From CAIMWS01 sp964409245 (GTDB taxonomy: Bacteria > Verrucomicrobiota > Verrucomicrobiia > Limisphaerales > UBA1319): a DNA stretch of 64,000 bases. Of the stretch, positions 28,230 to 36,923 are shown one piece after another; the stretch's first letter is position 1, and every line of letters starts with the position of its first letter. The stretch spans positions 13,621-77,620 of the forward strand of contig CAYPCQ010000031.1 of the NCBI GenBank assembly GCA_964409245.1, written 5' to 3'. The notes under the pieces were generated by a model, which was given only the letters and a program-made list of their open reading frames with translations, searched no databases and was not told the DNA's origin. The translations under genes were made by a program, and so were the position numbers.

Positions 28230-30320
28230 ATGAAAATGCTAAAGAAACGGAAGGTGGGTTTTAAGCTGGCGGCCGGTTTTGGTATCGTGATCCTGCTCCT
28301 GTGTTTGTTCGGGGCTTTGGCCATCCGCAAAATCCAGGGTGTATCCGGTCAGGCGAATGTGCTGCTGAAGAGCTTTTTGCCCGAGGCCTTGGTGGGGCAT
28401 GAAATGAAGACCGCCATGATGGAGTCGATGTTTTGCCTGCGGGGTTATGCATCGTCCAGGGATGGGGCCATCCTGACTGATGGGCTCCGGAAAATGCAGG
28501 AATTCAAAGACCACTTGCTGCAGGCTGAGAGCTTGGGTGCCACCAATGGGAATTTAACAGTCCTGCGCGCCAATACCGAAAAATTGCATCGCGAAATTTC
28601 GGATTATGAAATGCTGGTCAATTCCACTTCCAACTGCGTTCAACTGATTCAGATTTACCACCAGCAGCAGGATCAGGCTGCGGAAAAATTCAACAAGGCT
28701 TGCCAGGATTGTATGCGCACGGAGCGGATCGCGTTGATGGAGGATCTCAAAACCAACGCTCCCGTTGCGGAAATTTCAGTGCATGTCAAAAACCTGAACC
28801 AGCTGGAATTTATCCTGGATGCCGGCAATTCATTGCGGCTTGCCAATTTCAAATTCCAAGCCTTGGGCCAGGTTCAGATCGTGGAGACCAACCTCGCGCT
28901 GTTTGACGATATCAAGGATGCCCTTAAACTGCTGGAGCAGCAGCCTCGTCCTGAATTCGACCGCGCTTTGCTGAACAAGATCGGCTCCACCGCCAATGAG
29001 TATCGCGAAGCCATGCGCAGCTTCATGACCAATAACTCAGCCCTCCTGACTTTCAATGACCGAAGGAACAATGCCGGCCAGCAGGTGAAAGCCCTGCTCG
29101 ACAATATCAACTCGGCGGCCACCGGCGGAGTTCGGATTTTTGCCGATAATACCAGCCTGCAGCTTAATCAAGTGCTTACCTTTACCTTGTCAGGGCTGGC
29201 GACGGTGGTGATCGTCAGCCTGATTGTTTCCACCAGGCAGACACGGTCGTTGACCAGGCCGATCGTGGCGGCGGCCCGGTTCGCTGGCGAAATAGCCCAA
29301 GGCAACCTGGCCACCCATTTGAAAATCGAGCAGGAGGACGAGCTGGGAGACCTGGCCTCCGCGCTCAACCAGATGAACGATCAATTACGCGGGCAAATGG
29401 GTGAAATCAACCATGCCATCAAAGCCGTTTCCGGCCTGACCATCTCGATCCAGGAAGCCGTCAGCGTCCTGACCACCTCCTCGGCGCAGATCACCACCAC
29501 CACGGCGCAGGTGGCGGCAGCGGCGACGGAAACCGCTGGAGCCGTGAGCGAAACCACCACCAGCATTGAGGAAGTCAATCACACGGCGCTCAATTCCAGC
29601 GAAAAAGCCAAATTGGTGGCGGAGAATGCCAAGACCGTGGAGCAGGCCGCCCAGTATGGCCGGAAAGCGGTGGATGAGTCGCTCGAGAGCATGAAGCGCA
29701 TCCAGGTCCAGATGGAAACCATCGGCACCACCATTGGCAGGCTGAGCGAGCAAAGCCAAGCCATTGGGGAAATCATTGCCAGCGTGAGCGATCTGGCCGA
29801 GCAATCGAATTTGCTGGCGGTCAATGCCGGCATCGAGGCGGCCAAAGCGGGAGAGCAAGGCAAGGGCTTCGCGGTTGTGGCGCAAGAGGTCAAAAGCCTG
29901 GCGGACCAATCCAAGCAGGCCACCTCGCAGGTCCGTTCCATCCTGAACGACATCCAAAAGGCGATTGGGGCGGCTGTCATGGCCACCGAGTTGGGTAATA
30001 AGATCGTGGAGTCCGGGGTGAACCAGACCGAGGCGATGAACAATACCATTCGCACCCTCAATGAAAGCATCAATACCGCCGCCCAATCCGCCACCCAAAT
30101 CGCCTTTGCCATGCAGCAGATGCATATCGGGATGGAGCAGGTCTCTTCCGCCATGGATAATATCAAGCGGGCCAGCGAACAGAACGTGGTGGGCATCAAA
30201 CAGACCGAAACCGCCGCGCGCAATCTCAAGGAATTGGGCTATAAGCTCACCCAACTGACCCAGCAGAGCAACGAATTGGGAACCAAGCTGATGAAAATGA
30301 TGGAACGTTACCGTGTATAA
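28230..30320 (+). CDS. Methyl-accepting chemotaxis protein (receptor)
   Basis: About 696 residues. There are two membrane segments (about residues 12-32 and 315-335) around a 280-residue, mainly helical periplasmic sensor. A HAMP domain (about 337-390) and a long signalling coiled coil follow. The hairpin tip contains LAEQSNLLAVNAGIEAAKAG and GKGFAVVAQEVKSLA (near residue 525), with the usual AAIEAARAGE changed to AGIEAAKAGE. The ligand is unknown. I prefer the ATG at 28230 because it places the first membrane helix properly; an upstream frame start at 28176 overlaps the CheW gene. Confidence 0.92.
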   Translation: MKMLKKRKVGFKLAAGFGIVILLLCLFGALAIRKIQGVSGQANVLLKSFLPEALVGHEMKTAMMESMFCLRGYASSRDGAILTDGLRKMQEFKDHLLQAESLGATNGNLTVLRANTEKLHREISDYEMLVNSTSNCVQLIQIYHQQQDQAAEKFNKACQDCMRTERIALMEDLKTNAPVAEISVHVKNLNQLEFILDAGNSLRLANFKFQALGQVQIVETNLALFDDIKDALKLLEQQPRPEFDRALLNKIGSTANEYREAMRSFMTNNSALLTFNDRRNNAGQQVKALLDNINSAATGGVRIFADNTSLQLNQVLTFTLSGLATVVIVSLIVSTRQTRSLTRPIVAAARFAGEIAQGNLATHLKIEQEDELGDLASALNQMNDQLRGQMGEINHAIKAVSGLTISIQEAVSVLTTSSAQITTTTAQVAAAATETAGAVSETTTSIEEVNHTALNSSEKAKLVAENAKTVEQAAQYGRKAVDESLESMKRIQVQMETIGTTIGRLSEQSQAIGEIIASVSDLAEQSNLLAVNAGIEAAKAGEQGKGFAVVAQEVKSLADQSKQATSQVRSILNDIQKAIGAAVMATELGNKIVESGVNQTEAMNNTIRTLNESINTAAQSATQIAFAMQQMHIGMEQVSSAMDNIKRASEQNVVGIKQTETAARNLKELGYKLTQLTQQSNELGTKLMKMMERYRV

Positions 30321-30326
30321 AGCCGC

Positions 30327-32777
30327 ATGGACAATCAGCGCGAGTTTTATCAAAAGCTGCTGGCGACCTTCCAGTTGGAAGCCCAGGAACACCGGGAGGC
30401 TATGGCGTCCGGCCTGCTGGACTTGGAAAATGCCCCGGAGCCCCAGCGCGCCGACTTCGTCGAGAGGATTTTCCGTGCCTCCCACAGCTTGAAAGGGGCG
30501 GCCCGGGCCGTCAATCTGGAGGCCTTGGAAACAGCCTGTCACCGGCTGGAAAACGTCTTCGTGCGGTGGAAGCATTTCGGGGCTCCCGCCGAGGCCTCCG
30601 CCTATGATGGTTTGCACCGGGCCATGGACATCGTCTCCCGTTTGATCGGTTTAGGCAACGAGGCGGAATCCGGGGATGCCGCAGATGAAGCCAGGGATTT
30701 GCTGCGCCAGTTGAATGTTTTGACGGGGGGGGAGACGCCGTCCAACCTTGCCCCCGGGCCGGCAACCGATGCCAAAGCCAGTGGCGCCACGGGCCAGGAA
30801 GGCAAGGAAGCTATCGGTGGGAACTCACGGGAAAGCCTTCCGGGCGACACCATTTCCCGGCTGGAAATGATCCGGGAAATGGTTCGCCGTGAAGCCTCGG
30901 GAATCAAACCGGCGGAAACGGCCGCCGCGCTGAATGGCAGCGAAACCGGCTCCGAAACCGGTCCCCCAACGGCCTGGCTGCCGCCACCAGCGCCGGTTGC
31001 GCCAGATACGGTCAAGGTGTCGGTCAACAAGCTGGATAACCTGCTGCTGCAGGCTGAGGAATTGCTGGCCATCAAGCAGGTGATGAATTTCCTGGGGCGC
31101 GATCTGCCGCGTTTGTGCGGGCGATGCCAGGAGTGGAAGAAAGCTTGGGGACGCTTTCAGCCGCTCATGCGCGAGTCGCAGAAGAAGATTTCCGGAAACG
31201 GGGTCCGCGATCCAGTTGAAATCATTCGGCAATTGACTGAATTCCTGGAATGGAACCACCAGTTTATGGAGGCGTTGGGTGGCGAATTGGCGCAGGATGC
31301 GCAAGCCACCAGCCAGAACCTGCGCTCCGCCACCGTGCTGATCGACAGCCTCATCGAGGACATGAAAAAGGTTTTGATGAGGCCTTTCGCTTCCATCCTC
31401 GATGGCATGCCCAGAATGGCCAGGGATCTGGCCCGCAGTTTGGGCAAGGAAGTGGAATTCATCAACCGCTGTGGCGAGATTGAAATGGAGCGCCAGATAC
31501 TTGAAGAACTGCGTGCGCCTCTGACTCATTTGGTTCGCAATTGCGTGGATCATGGCATCGAGCCTCCGGCCGTGCGCCAGGCCAGGGGTAAGAAAACCAA
31601 AGGCGCCATCACGGTTTCCCTGGCCCAAATCGGCAGCCGTGAAGTGCAGCTATCAGTAGCGGACGATGGCGCGGGAATGGATCTGGATGGGCTGCGCGCC
31701 GCCGCCTTGGAAATTGGGCTGGTGGATCCCGCGCAATCCGGTGCCTTGGATGATCAGGCGGCGATCAACCTGGCCTTCCATTCCGGTTTTTCCACCAGAT
31801 CGGCCGTCACCAACCTTTCCGGCCGTGGTTTGGGGTTGGCGATTGTGAGGGAGAAAGTGGAAAACCTGGGGGGGCGGATCAAGGTGGAAACCAAGGCCCG
31901 GGAGGGCACCACTTTTCACATCCGCCTGCCCACCACCCGCGCCACTTTTCGCGGCGTTCTGGCCCGGGTGGGGGATGAGATTTACATTTTTCCAACCCAT
32001 TCGGTGGAGCGGGTCGTGCGGATTGCCCCCGCCGACATCCAGGCCGTCGAGGGCCGGGAAACCATTCGCCTGGGCGGCCGGTTGGTGGCGTTGGTCTGGC
32101 TGCGGGATTTGCTGGATGTCGGCTCGGTTCGGCCAGCCTTGGAAAAAACCAAGTTCCCCGCAGTCGTGGTTTCCGCACAGGGTCACACCATGGCTTTTGC
32201 CGTCCAGGAAATCCTCAATGAGCACGAGGTGCTGGTGAAATCCCTGGGTCCGCAGCTGCTGCGCGTCAGGAATATCGAAGGCGCCACCTTGCTGGAAGAT
32301 GGCCGGCTGGCCTTGATCCTGCAGGTGGGCGATTTGTTGCGGTCGGCGATGATGTCGGCGCCAGGCGTGTCCCAACGGGTGCGCCCGGAGCCCGCCGCCG
32401 CCGGGGCGCCCGCCAGCAAACGGATCCTGGTGGTGGAGGATTCAATCACCTCGCGGATGCTGATCAAAAACATCCTCGAAGGGGCCCGCTACGAAGTGCA
32501 GACGGCTGTCGATGGGATGGATGGTTTCCTGAAACTGCGGGACGGCCATTACGACCTGGTGGTGACCGATGTGGAAATGCCGCGTCTGCATGGTTTCGAT
32601 TTGACGGCCCGCATCCGTGCGGATCAAAAGCTGGCTGGCTTGCCGGTGGTGCTGCTGACGGGCCGCGACTCCCGGGAGGATCTGGAGAAAGGGATTGAGG
32701 TGGGAGCCAGTGCCTACATTGTGAAAAGCCATTTCGATCAAGGCAACCTGTTGGAGGTGATCGGTCGCTTGGTTTGA
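30327..32777 (+). CDS. Hybrid CheA histidine kinase with receiver domain (WspE-like)
   Basis: The 816-residue protein has an Hpt domain with phospho-His53 in ASHSLKGAAR, a linker without a clear P2 domain, a dimerisation region (about 225-370), and a HATPase domain with LVRNCVDHGIEPP near 400, GMDLDGLRAAA near 450 and GLGLAIVREKVENLGG near 508. A CheW-like domain follows (about 535-670). A receiver domain at the C-terminus has phospho-acceptor Asp in VVTDVEMPRLHG near 748. Hybrid CheA with receiver is the WspE type. It starts six bases after the receptor stop. Confidence 0.93.
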   Translation: MDNQREFYQKLLATFQLEAQEHREAMASGLLDLENAPEPQRADFVERIFRASHSLKGAARAVNLEALETACHRLENVFVRWKHFGAPAEASAYDGLHRAMDIVSRLIGLGNEAESGDAADEARDLLRQLNVLTGGETPSNLAPGPATDAKASGATGQEGKEAIGGNSRESLPGDTISRLEMIREMVRREASGIKPAETAAALNGSETGSETGPPTAWLPPPAPVAPDTVKVSVNKLDNLLLQAEELLAIKQVMNFLGRDLPRLCGRCQEWKKAWGRFQPLMRESQKKISGNGVRDPVEIIRQLTEFLEWNHQFMEALGGELAQDAQATSQNLRSATVLIDSLIEDMKKVLMRPFASILDGMPRMARDLARSLGKEVEFINRCGEIEMERQILEELRAPLTHLVRNCVDHGIEPPAVRQARGKKTKGAITVSLAQIGSREVQLSVADDGAGMDLDGLRAAALEIGLVDPAQSGALDDQAAINLAFHSGFSTRSAVTNLSGRGLGLAIVREKVENLGGRIKVETKAREGTTFHIRLPTTRATFRGVLARVGDEIYIFPTHSVERVVRIAPADIQAVEGRETIRLGGRLVALVWLRDLLDVGSVRPALEKTKFPAVVVSAQGHTMAFAVQEILNEHEVLVKSLGPQLLRVRNIEGATLLEDGRLALILQVGDLLRSAMMSAPGVSQRVRPEPAAAGAPASKRILVVEDSITSRMLIKNILEGARYEVQTAVDGMDGFLKLRDGHYDLVVTDVEMPRLHGFDLTARIRADQKLAGLPVVLLTGRDSREDLEKGIEVGASAYIVKSHFDQGNLLEVIGRLV

Positions 32778-32797
32778 CCGGTTGCTCAAGGACGACC

Positions 32798-33838
32798 ATG
32801 ATTCGCGTTCTTATCGTGGATGATTCAGCAGTGGCCCGGAAGTTGTTGGAACATATTCTGGCAGCGGATCCGGAAGTCCAGATTGTGGGCGCCGCCTGCA
32901 ATGGCGCGGAAGCGTTGGACGCGATCACCCGCCAGCGCCCGGATGTGATCACCATGGATATCAACATGCCCGTCATGGATGGTTTTGCGGCCACGCGGCG
33001 GATCATGGAAACCACGCCAGTGCCGATTGTGATCGTCAGCTCCGCGGTCGATCCCAAGGAATCGCGCGTCAGCTTCCGGGCCATGGAAGCGGGCGCGTTG
33101 ACGGTTCTGGCCCGGCCCGACGGGGTGGGCACTGCGGCTTTCGAGGCCGCCTCGCGCTTGCTGCGGGAAACGGTCAAAACGATGGCCGGGGTATCTGTGG
33201 TGCGGCGCTGGTCCGTGAAGACGGATTCAGTCCCTGAATCGCCTCTGGAGATCATCAGCCCCATCGAGGTGGTGGTCATTGGCGCTTCGACGGGTGGGCC
33301 GGTGGCCCTGAGCCAATTGTTGAAAAACCTGCCTCAGGATTTGCCGGTGCCCATCGCAGTGGTGCAGCACATCACGGTGGGATTCTGCGAGGGTTTCGCA
33401 GAGTGGCTTTCGCAAAGCTCAGGCTTTCCGGTGCATTTGGCGCAGCATGGTCAAAAAATGTTGCCTGGCAACGTTTACGTTGCTCCGGATGGGGTGCATT
33501 TGGGGTTGGATCGGGGGCCTTGTGCGGTCCTCGGCCATGGCCCCCCGGACACGGGCTTGCGCCCATCGGTCAAGCACCTGTTCCAATCCGCGGCCCAGGT
33601 TTTCCGCGGCCGGGCCGCCGCGATTCTGCTGACCGGCATGGGGCAGGATGGCGCCAGGGAATTGTTGGTCCTGAAATATTATGGGGCCATTACTTTTGCC
33701 CAGGATGAACAAAGTTCAGTCGTATTCGGCATGCCCGGCGAGGCGGTCAAATATGGCGCCGCCCGCTACATCATGTCGCCCGAGTGCATCGCCATCCAGT
33801 TGGCCAAATTCTTCAAACCTCATGCCCAGCAGAGTTGA
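32798..33838 (+). CDS. cheB: Chemoreceptor methylesterase CheB (WspF-like)
   Basis: About 346 residues. The receiver domain has Asp54 in ITMDINMPVMDG. The methylesterase domain has the catalytic Ser in VVIGASTGGP near residue 164, His in VVQHITVGF near 191, and Asp in LLTGMGQDGAREL near 284. CheB removes methyl groups from receptor glutamates and is activated by phosphorylation from CheA. The ATG at 32798 fits the MIRVLIVDDS start; an upstream frame start at 32774 would overlap the CheA stop. Confidence 0.93.
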   Translation: MIRVLIVDDSAVARKLLEHILAADPEVQIVGAACNGAEALDAITRQRPDVITMDINMPVMDGFAATRRIMETTPVPIVIVSSAVDPKESRVSFRAMEAGALTVLARPDGVGTAAFEAASRLLRETVKTMAGVSVVRRWSVKTDSVPESPLEIISPIEVVVIGASTGGPVALSQLLKNLPQDLPVPIAVVQHITVGFCEGFAEWLSQSSGFPVHLAQHGQKMLPGNVYVAPDGVHLGLDRGPCAVLGHGPPDTGLRPSVKHLFQSAAQVFRGRAAAILLTGMGQDGARELLVLKYYGAITFAQDEQSSVVFGMPGEAVKYGAARYIMSPECIAIQLAKFFKPHAQQS

Positions 33839-33843
33839 TTCAA

Positions 33844-34596
33844 ATGAACAATCCGAGCGCCAAACCGCAGCTGATCTTTGTTGTTGAAGACAGCCCAACC
33901 CAGGCTACCCGGGTCCAATACCTGCTCGAAAAGGCCGGTTATGAGGTGGTCCACTGCCGCAACGGGGCGGAAGCACTGCACCAGCTGGAGACCTGCCACC
34001 CCAGCCTGATCATATGCGATGTGGTCATGCCAGTCATGGATGGCCACGAATTTTGCCGCAGCATGAAGAGCGACGAGCGGTTGCGCCAGATCCCGATCAT
34101 CTTGCACACCACCCTGTCTGAGCCAGCGGATATTTTCAAAGGCCTGGAATGCGGCGCCGATCATTACGTCATCAAACCCTTCGACGAGGAGCTGATGCTG
34201 CAGCGGATCCGCACCGTGCTGGCCGAGGATGGCTTCAAAGGGCCGACGCCGCCGCAAACCCAACCCGACTTGGGCATCACCTATGGCGGAAAGAAATATT
34301 TCATCAACGCGGAGCGCATCCAAATCCTGGACTTGTTGCTGGCCACTTTCGAGGATATCGCCCGCAAGAACAAGGAGTTGGAGCAGATCAACCAGCAGTT
34401 GAAGACGGCCCTGGAAACCAACAAAATCCTGCGCGGTTTGATCCCCATTTGCGCTTACTGCAAAAAAATCCGCGACGACAAGGGTTTCTGGCAGCAGGTT
34501 GAATGTTATGTGCAGGAACACACTGAAGCTGCCTTCAGCCACGGGATTTGCCCGGACTGTGCCTGCCGGTTTTTCCCGGACCATTTCAAAAAGTAA
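33844..34596 (+). CDS. Response regulator with Cys-rich C-terminal tail
   Basis: The protein of about 250 residues has a receiver domain with phospho-Asp59 in LIICDVVMPVMDG and the conserved Lys in HYVIKPFDEELM. A linker follows (residues about 130-200), with a coiled-coil-like segment LEQINQQLKTALE. The end has paired cysteines, ICAYCKKIRDD near 203 and GICPDCACRFFPDHF near 235. The second block resembles a Cys-X2-Cys knuckle tail found after sensory domains in other bacteria; zinc binding is inferred. There is no GGDEF domain. In Wsp operons this position is normally the diguanylate cyclase WspR. It starts five bases after cheB. Confidence 0.85.
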   Translation: MNNPSAKPQLIFVVEDSPTQATRVQYLLEKAGYEVVHCRNGAEALHQLETCHPSLIICDVVMPVMDGHEFCRSMKSDERLRQIPIILHTTLSEPADIFKGLECGADHYVIKPFDEELMLQRIRTVLAEDGFKGPTPPQTQPDLGITYGGKKYFINAERIQILDLLLATFEDIARKNKELEQINQQLKTALETNKILRGLIPICAYCKKIRDDKGFWQQVECYVQEHTEAAFSHGICPDCACRFFPDHFKK

Positions 34597-34693
34597 TGCG
34601 CTGGCTGCCGCAGTGGATGGTTCAGCCCAGCTATTTGAGTCCAGTCCCGTTTTCCGCTTGCCAAAGGCCATGGCGAATCCCATTTTTCCCGCC

Positions 34694-35023
34694 ATGAGTA
34701 TTCAGACACCAGAATTCAAGAATGTCACGGCGGTGGCCAAGGCTAACGTCTATTTTGACGGCAAAGTGGCCAGCCATTCCGTCCTGTTTCCGGATGGGAG
34801 CAAGAAAACCATCGGCCTCATTTATCCCGGTAAGTTCCATTTTGGAACCCAGAAGGCCGAACGCATGGAGATCATTGCCGGCGTTTGCCAAGTGCAGTTG
34901 GATGGAAACCCGGGAACCGTTGGTTACCAAGCGGGCCAGGCCTTTGAAGTACCCGCCAACTCCGGTTTTAATATTGAAGTCACCCAAGGCATCTGCGAAT
35001 ACGTTTGCTCATTCCTGGGGTAA
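34694..35023 (+). CDS. ppnP: Pyrimidine/purine nucleoside phosphorylase (DUF1255)
   Basis: The 109-residue cupin-like protein starts MSIQTPEFKN and includes the family motifs NVYFDGKVASHSVLFPDGSK near residue 18 and IGLIYPGKFHFGT near 40. PpnP phosphorolyses several nucleosides to base and ribose 1-phosphate. The family's usual length is about 95-110 residues. The ATG at 34694 gives the correct N-terminus; a longer frame upstream overlaps the preceding response regulator and is not needed. It stands between the chemosensory operon and a convergent FKBP gene. Confidence 0.88.
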   Translation: MSIQTPEFKNVTAVAKANVYFDGKVASHSVLFPDGSKKTIGLIYPGKFHFGTQKAERMEIIAGVCQVQLDGNPGTVGYQAGQAFEVPANSGFNIEVTQGICEYVCSFLG

Positions 35024-35103
35024 CGCGAGCTTCCATTCCTGGCCGGCCAGCTAAATGCGGGGAAGCGGCCGGGAGCAATATCCAATTCCTCGCATGCCAA
35101 AAA

Positions 35104-35132
35104 AAATGCCGGAGAGGTGCGCTCCGGCATTT
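35104..35132. terminator. Bidirectional terminator between ppnP and the FKBP gene
   Basis: A perfect 11-bp stem AAATGCCGGAG / CTCCGGCATTT with a 7-base loop lies between the convergent genes. An A run precedes it on the plus strand, so on the minus strand the stem is followed by a T run. It should end the FKBP transcript and probably also ppnP. Confidence 0.8.
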
Positions 35133-35158
35133 GCCTTTGAAATTTGTGAACGGGAAAC

Positions 35159-35980
35159 CTACTTTTTCTGCAGCTTGTCCACGTCCTCTTTTTTGATCAC
35201 TTCGATTTTGGCGCCTTTTTTAAGCTCATCCGCCGAAGGCACCTTGATGATATCGCTGGTCACTGGTTCATTGCCCGGTTTGGGGGGCTGCGGCGCGATG
35301 CTCACCAGTTCAACTTCGAACAACAGGGTGGCGCTGGGGCCGATTTTCGGGCCGGAACCATATTCGCCGTAGGCCAGTTCCGCGGGGATGGTGAGCTGTA
35401 ATTTGCCACCCGGTTTCATCAGTTGCAGGGCTTCAGTCCAGCCTTTGATGACGCCGTTAACGGCAAAAGTGGCCGGCTGGTTGCGGGAATAGGAGCTATC
35501 GAATTCCGTGCCATCGATCAGCGTGCCGCGATAATTCACCGTCACGGTATCCGTGGGCTTCGGTGATTCGCCTTTGCCTTCCGTCAATACTTTGTATTGC
35601 AGTCCGCTGGCGGTGACGGTCACGCCGGGTTTGCTTTTGTTGGCAGCGAGAAAAGCCACGCCTTCAGTCTTGTTTTTCTCCCCCTGAACTTTGCGTTTTT
35701 CGTTCGCCTTGTTGCGCATTTCGGTCTGGAAGCCGGTCATGATGGTGCGGATTTCGGTTTCAGAAATGGCCGGCCGGACTCCGCCGGCGGCATCTTTGAT
35801 GCCTTTGACAAGCAGATCCAGATCCACTTCAATATCCTGGTTTTTCCAGTTGTTGCCCAAGTTCAAACCGAAGATATAACTGATCTTCTGTTTTTGGTCT
35901 TTGAATTCAATTTGGTCGGCGGCTCCCACTTGGGAGGCCAGCAACCCCGTCAGTAATGCGGCGTTTATCAAATGCTTCAT
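35159..35980 (-). CDS. FKBP-type peptidyl-prolyl cis-trans isomerase (FkpA/Mip-like)
   Basis: The 273-residue protein has a signal peptide (about residues 1-20, ending VGAA). A helical N-terminal dimerisation region (about 25-115) follows and then an FKBP domain (about 120-225) with VTVNYRGTLIDGTEFDSS, VIKGWTEALQLMKPGGK and IPAELAYGEYG. Such proteins help fold envelope proteins outside the cytoplasm. A further 45 residues at the C-terminus are unusual for the family and Lys-rich at the end. The gene is divergent from the prepilin gene and ends at a strong terminator. Confidence 0.9.
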   Translation of the reverse strand: MKHLINAALLTGLLASQVGAADQIEFKDQKQKISYIFGLNLGNNWKNQDIEVDLDLLVKGIKDAAGGVRPAISETEIRTIMTGFQTEMRNKANEKRKVQGEKNKTEGVAFLAANKSKPGVTVTASGLQYKVLTEGKGESPKPTDTVTVNYRGTLIDGTEFDSSYSRNQPATFAVNGVIKGWTEALQLMKPGGKLQLTIPAELAYGEYGSGPKIGPSATLLFEVELVSIAPQPPKPGNEPVTSDIIKVPSADELKKGAKIEVIKKEDVDKLQKK

Positions 35981-36115
35981 TTTTTACCTTTTTCCCGGGA
36001 TGATGCTTCAAAACCCCGGTCCAATTCAATCGAATTATTCATGCTTGTTGAACCTGGCATTAATAGCCTATGTTGGCGCTTCACAGCGAAGCGCGAAGAT
36101 GAACCAGTCGGGCCT

Positions 36116-36916
36116 ATGAATGAGTGTGGGAAAAATCCAGCTGCCGCCCTGGCGGGCTTGATGCCCTGGGAGCTGCTGCGCGGCGGGAGTTCGCCAGTTT
36201 GGGAGCGGCGCCGTGGCTTTACCTTGATCGAGTTGCTCGTCGTGATTGCCATTATCGCCATCCTCGCCTCGCTGTTGCTGCCCCTGATGAGCCGCGCGAA
36301 GGAAACCGGCAAGCGGACCAAGTGCCTGAATAACCTGCGGCAAATGGGGCTGTCGCTGGTTCTTTACGCGGGCGACCACCAAGGCTGGTTCCCGCCCCGC
36401 AGCGATGCCCGCCGCTGGCCAACCCAATTGCGCGATGGTTACCGGAACCTCGACCTCCTGAAGTGCCCCAGCGACCTGCCCAAACCGGATACCGGAGGAA
36501 CCGATGCGCGGAATTTTCCCGCCGATGCAGCGCCCCGCAGCTACATTATCAATGGCTGGAATGATTACTTTAAGGACACCTTGGGATCGGCCTTCAGCAT
36601 GGATGCCATAGCCGGAAAATCCATTCGCGACAGCGCCTTCAAGAAATCCACCATGACCATTGCCTTTGGCGAAAAAAAGGGGGAGCCGGGCCACGGGCAT
36701 TTTTATATGGATTTCCTCGAAGGCACCGGCAACGATGTGGAGGAAGTGGAACGTGGACGGCATTCCACCAGCGCCGGGATCCGGAAAAGTGGCGGCTCCA
36801 ATTATGCTTTTGCCGATGGCAGCGCACGGTTCATCAAGCATGGGCGCTTGTTGTATCCCATGAATTTGTGGGCGGTGACCGATTATTTCCGCACGAACCG
36901 GATTTTCAGCAATTAA
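36116..36916 (+). CDS. Type II secretion-type prepilin protein
   Basis: About 266 residues. The prepilin cleavage and methylation motif is GFTLIELLVVIAIIAILASLL near residue 34, with cleavage expected after Gly34 and Glu at position +5. A short basic leader precedes it. The remainder is the verrucomicrobial/planctomycete-type pseudopilin with the helical CLNNLRQMGLSLVLYAGDH segment, and a C-terminal FADGSARFIKHG-like tail. It is exported and processed by a prepilin peptidase. Start choice: ATG at 36116 keeps a leader of plausible length; upstream in-frame sequence overlaps the FKBP promoter. It has no pilus neighbours here. Confidence 0.82.
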   Translation: MNECGKNPAAALAGLMPWELLRGGSSPVWERRRGFTLIELLVVIAIIAILASLLLPLMSRAKETGKRTKCLNNLRQMGLSLVLYAGDHQGWFPPRSDARRWPTQLRDGYRNLDLLKCPSDLPKPDTGGTDARNFPADAAPRSYIINGWNDYFKDTLGSAFSMDAIAGKSIRDSAFKKSTMTIAFGEKKGEPGHGHFYMDFLEGTGNDVEEVERGRHSTSAGIRKSGGSNYAFADGSARFIKHGRLLYPMNLWAVTDYFRTNRIFSN

Positions 36917-36923
36917 CCAGATC

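Noticed and set aside
29385..30617. 410-codon minus-strand frame opposite the receptor and CheA
   Set aside because: Antisense shadow of well-supported genes; no recognisable product.
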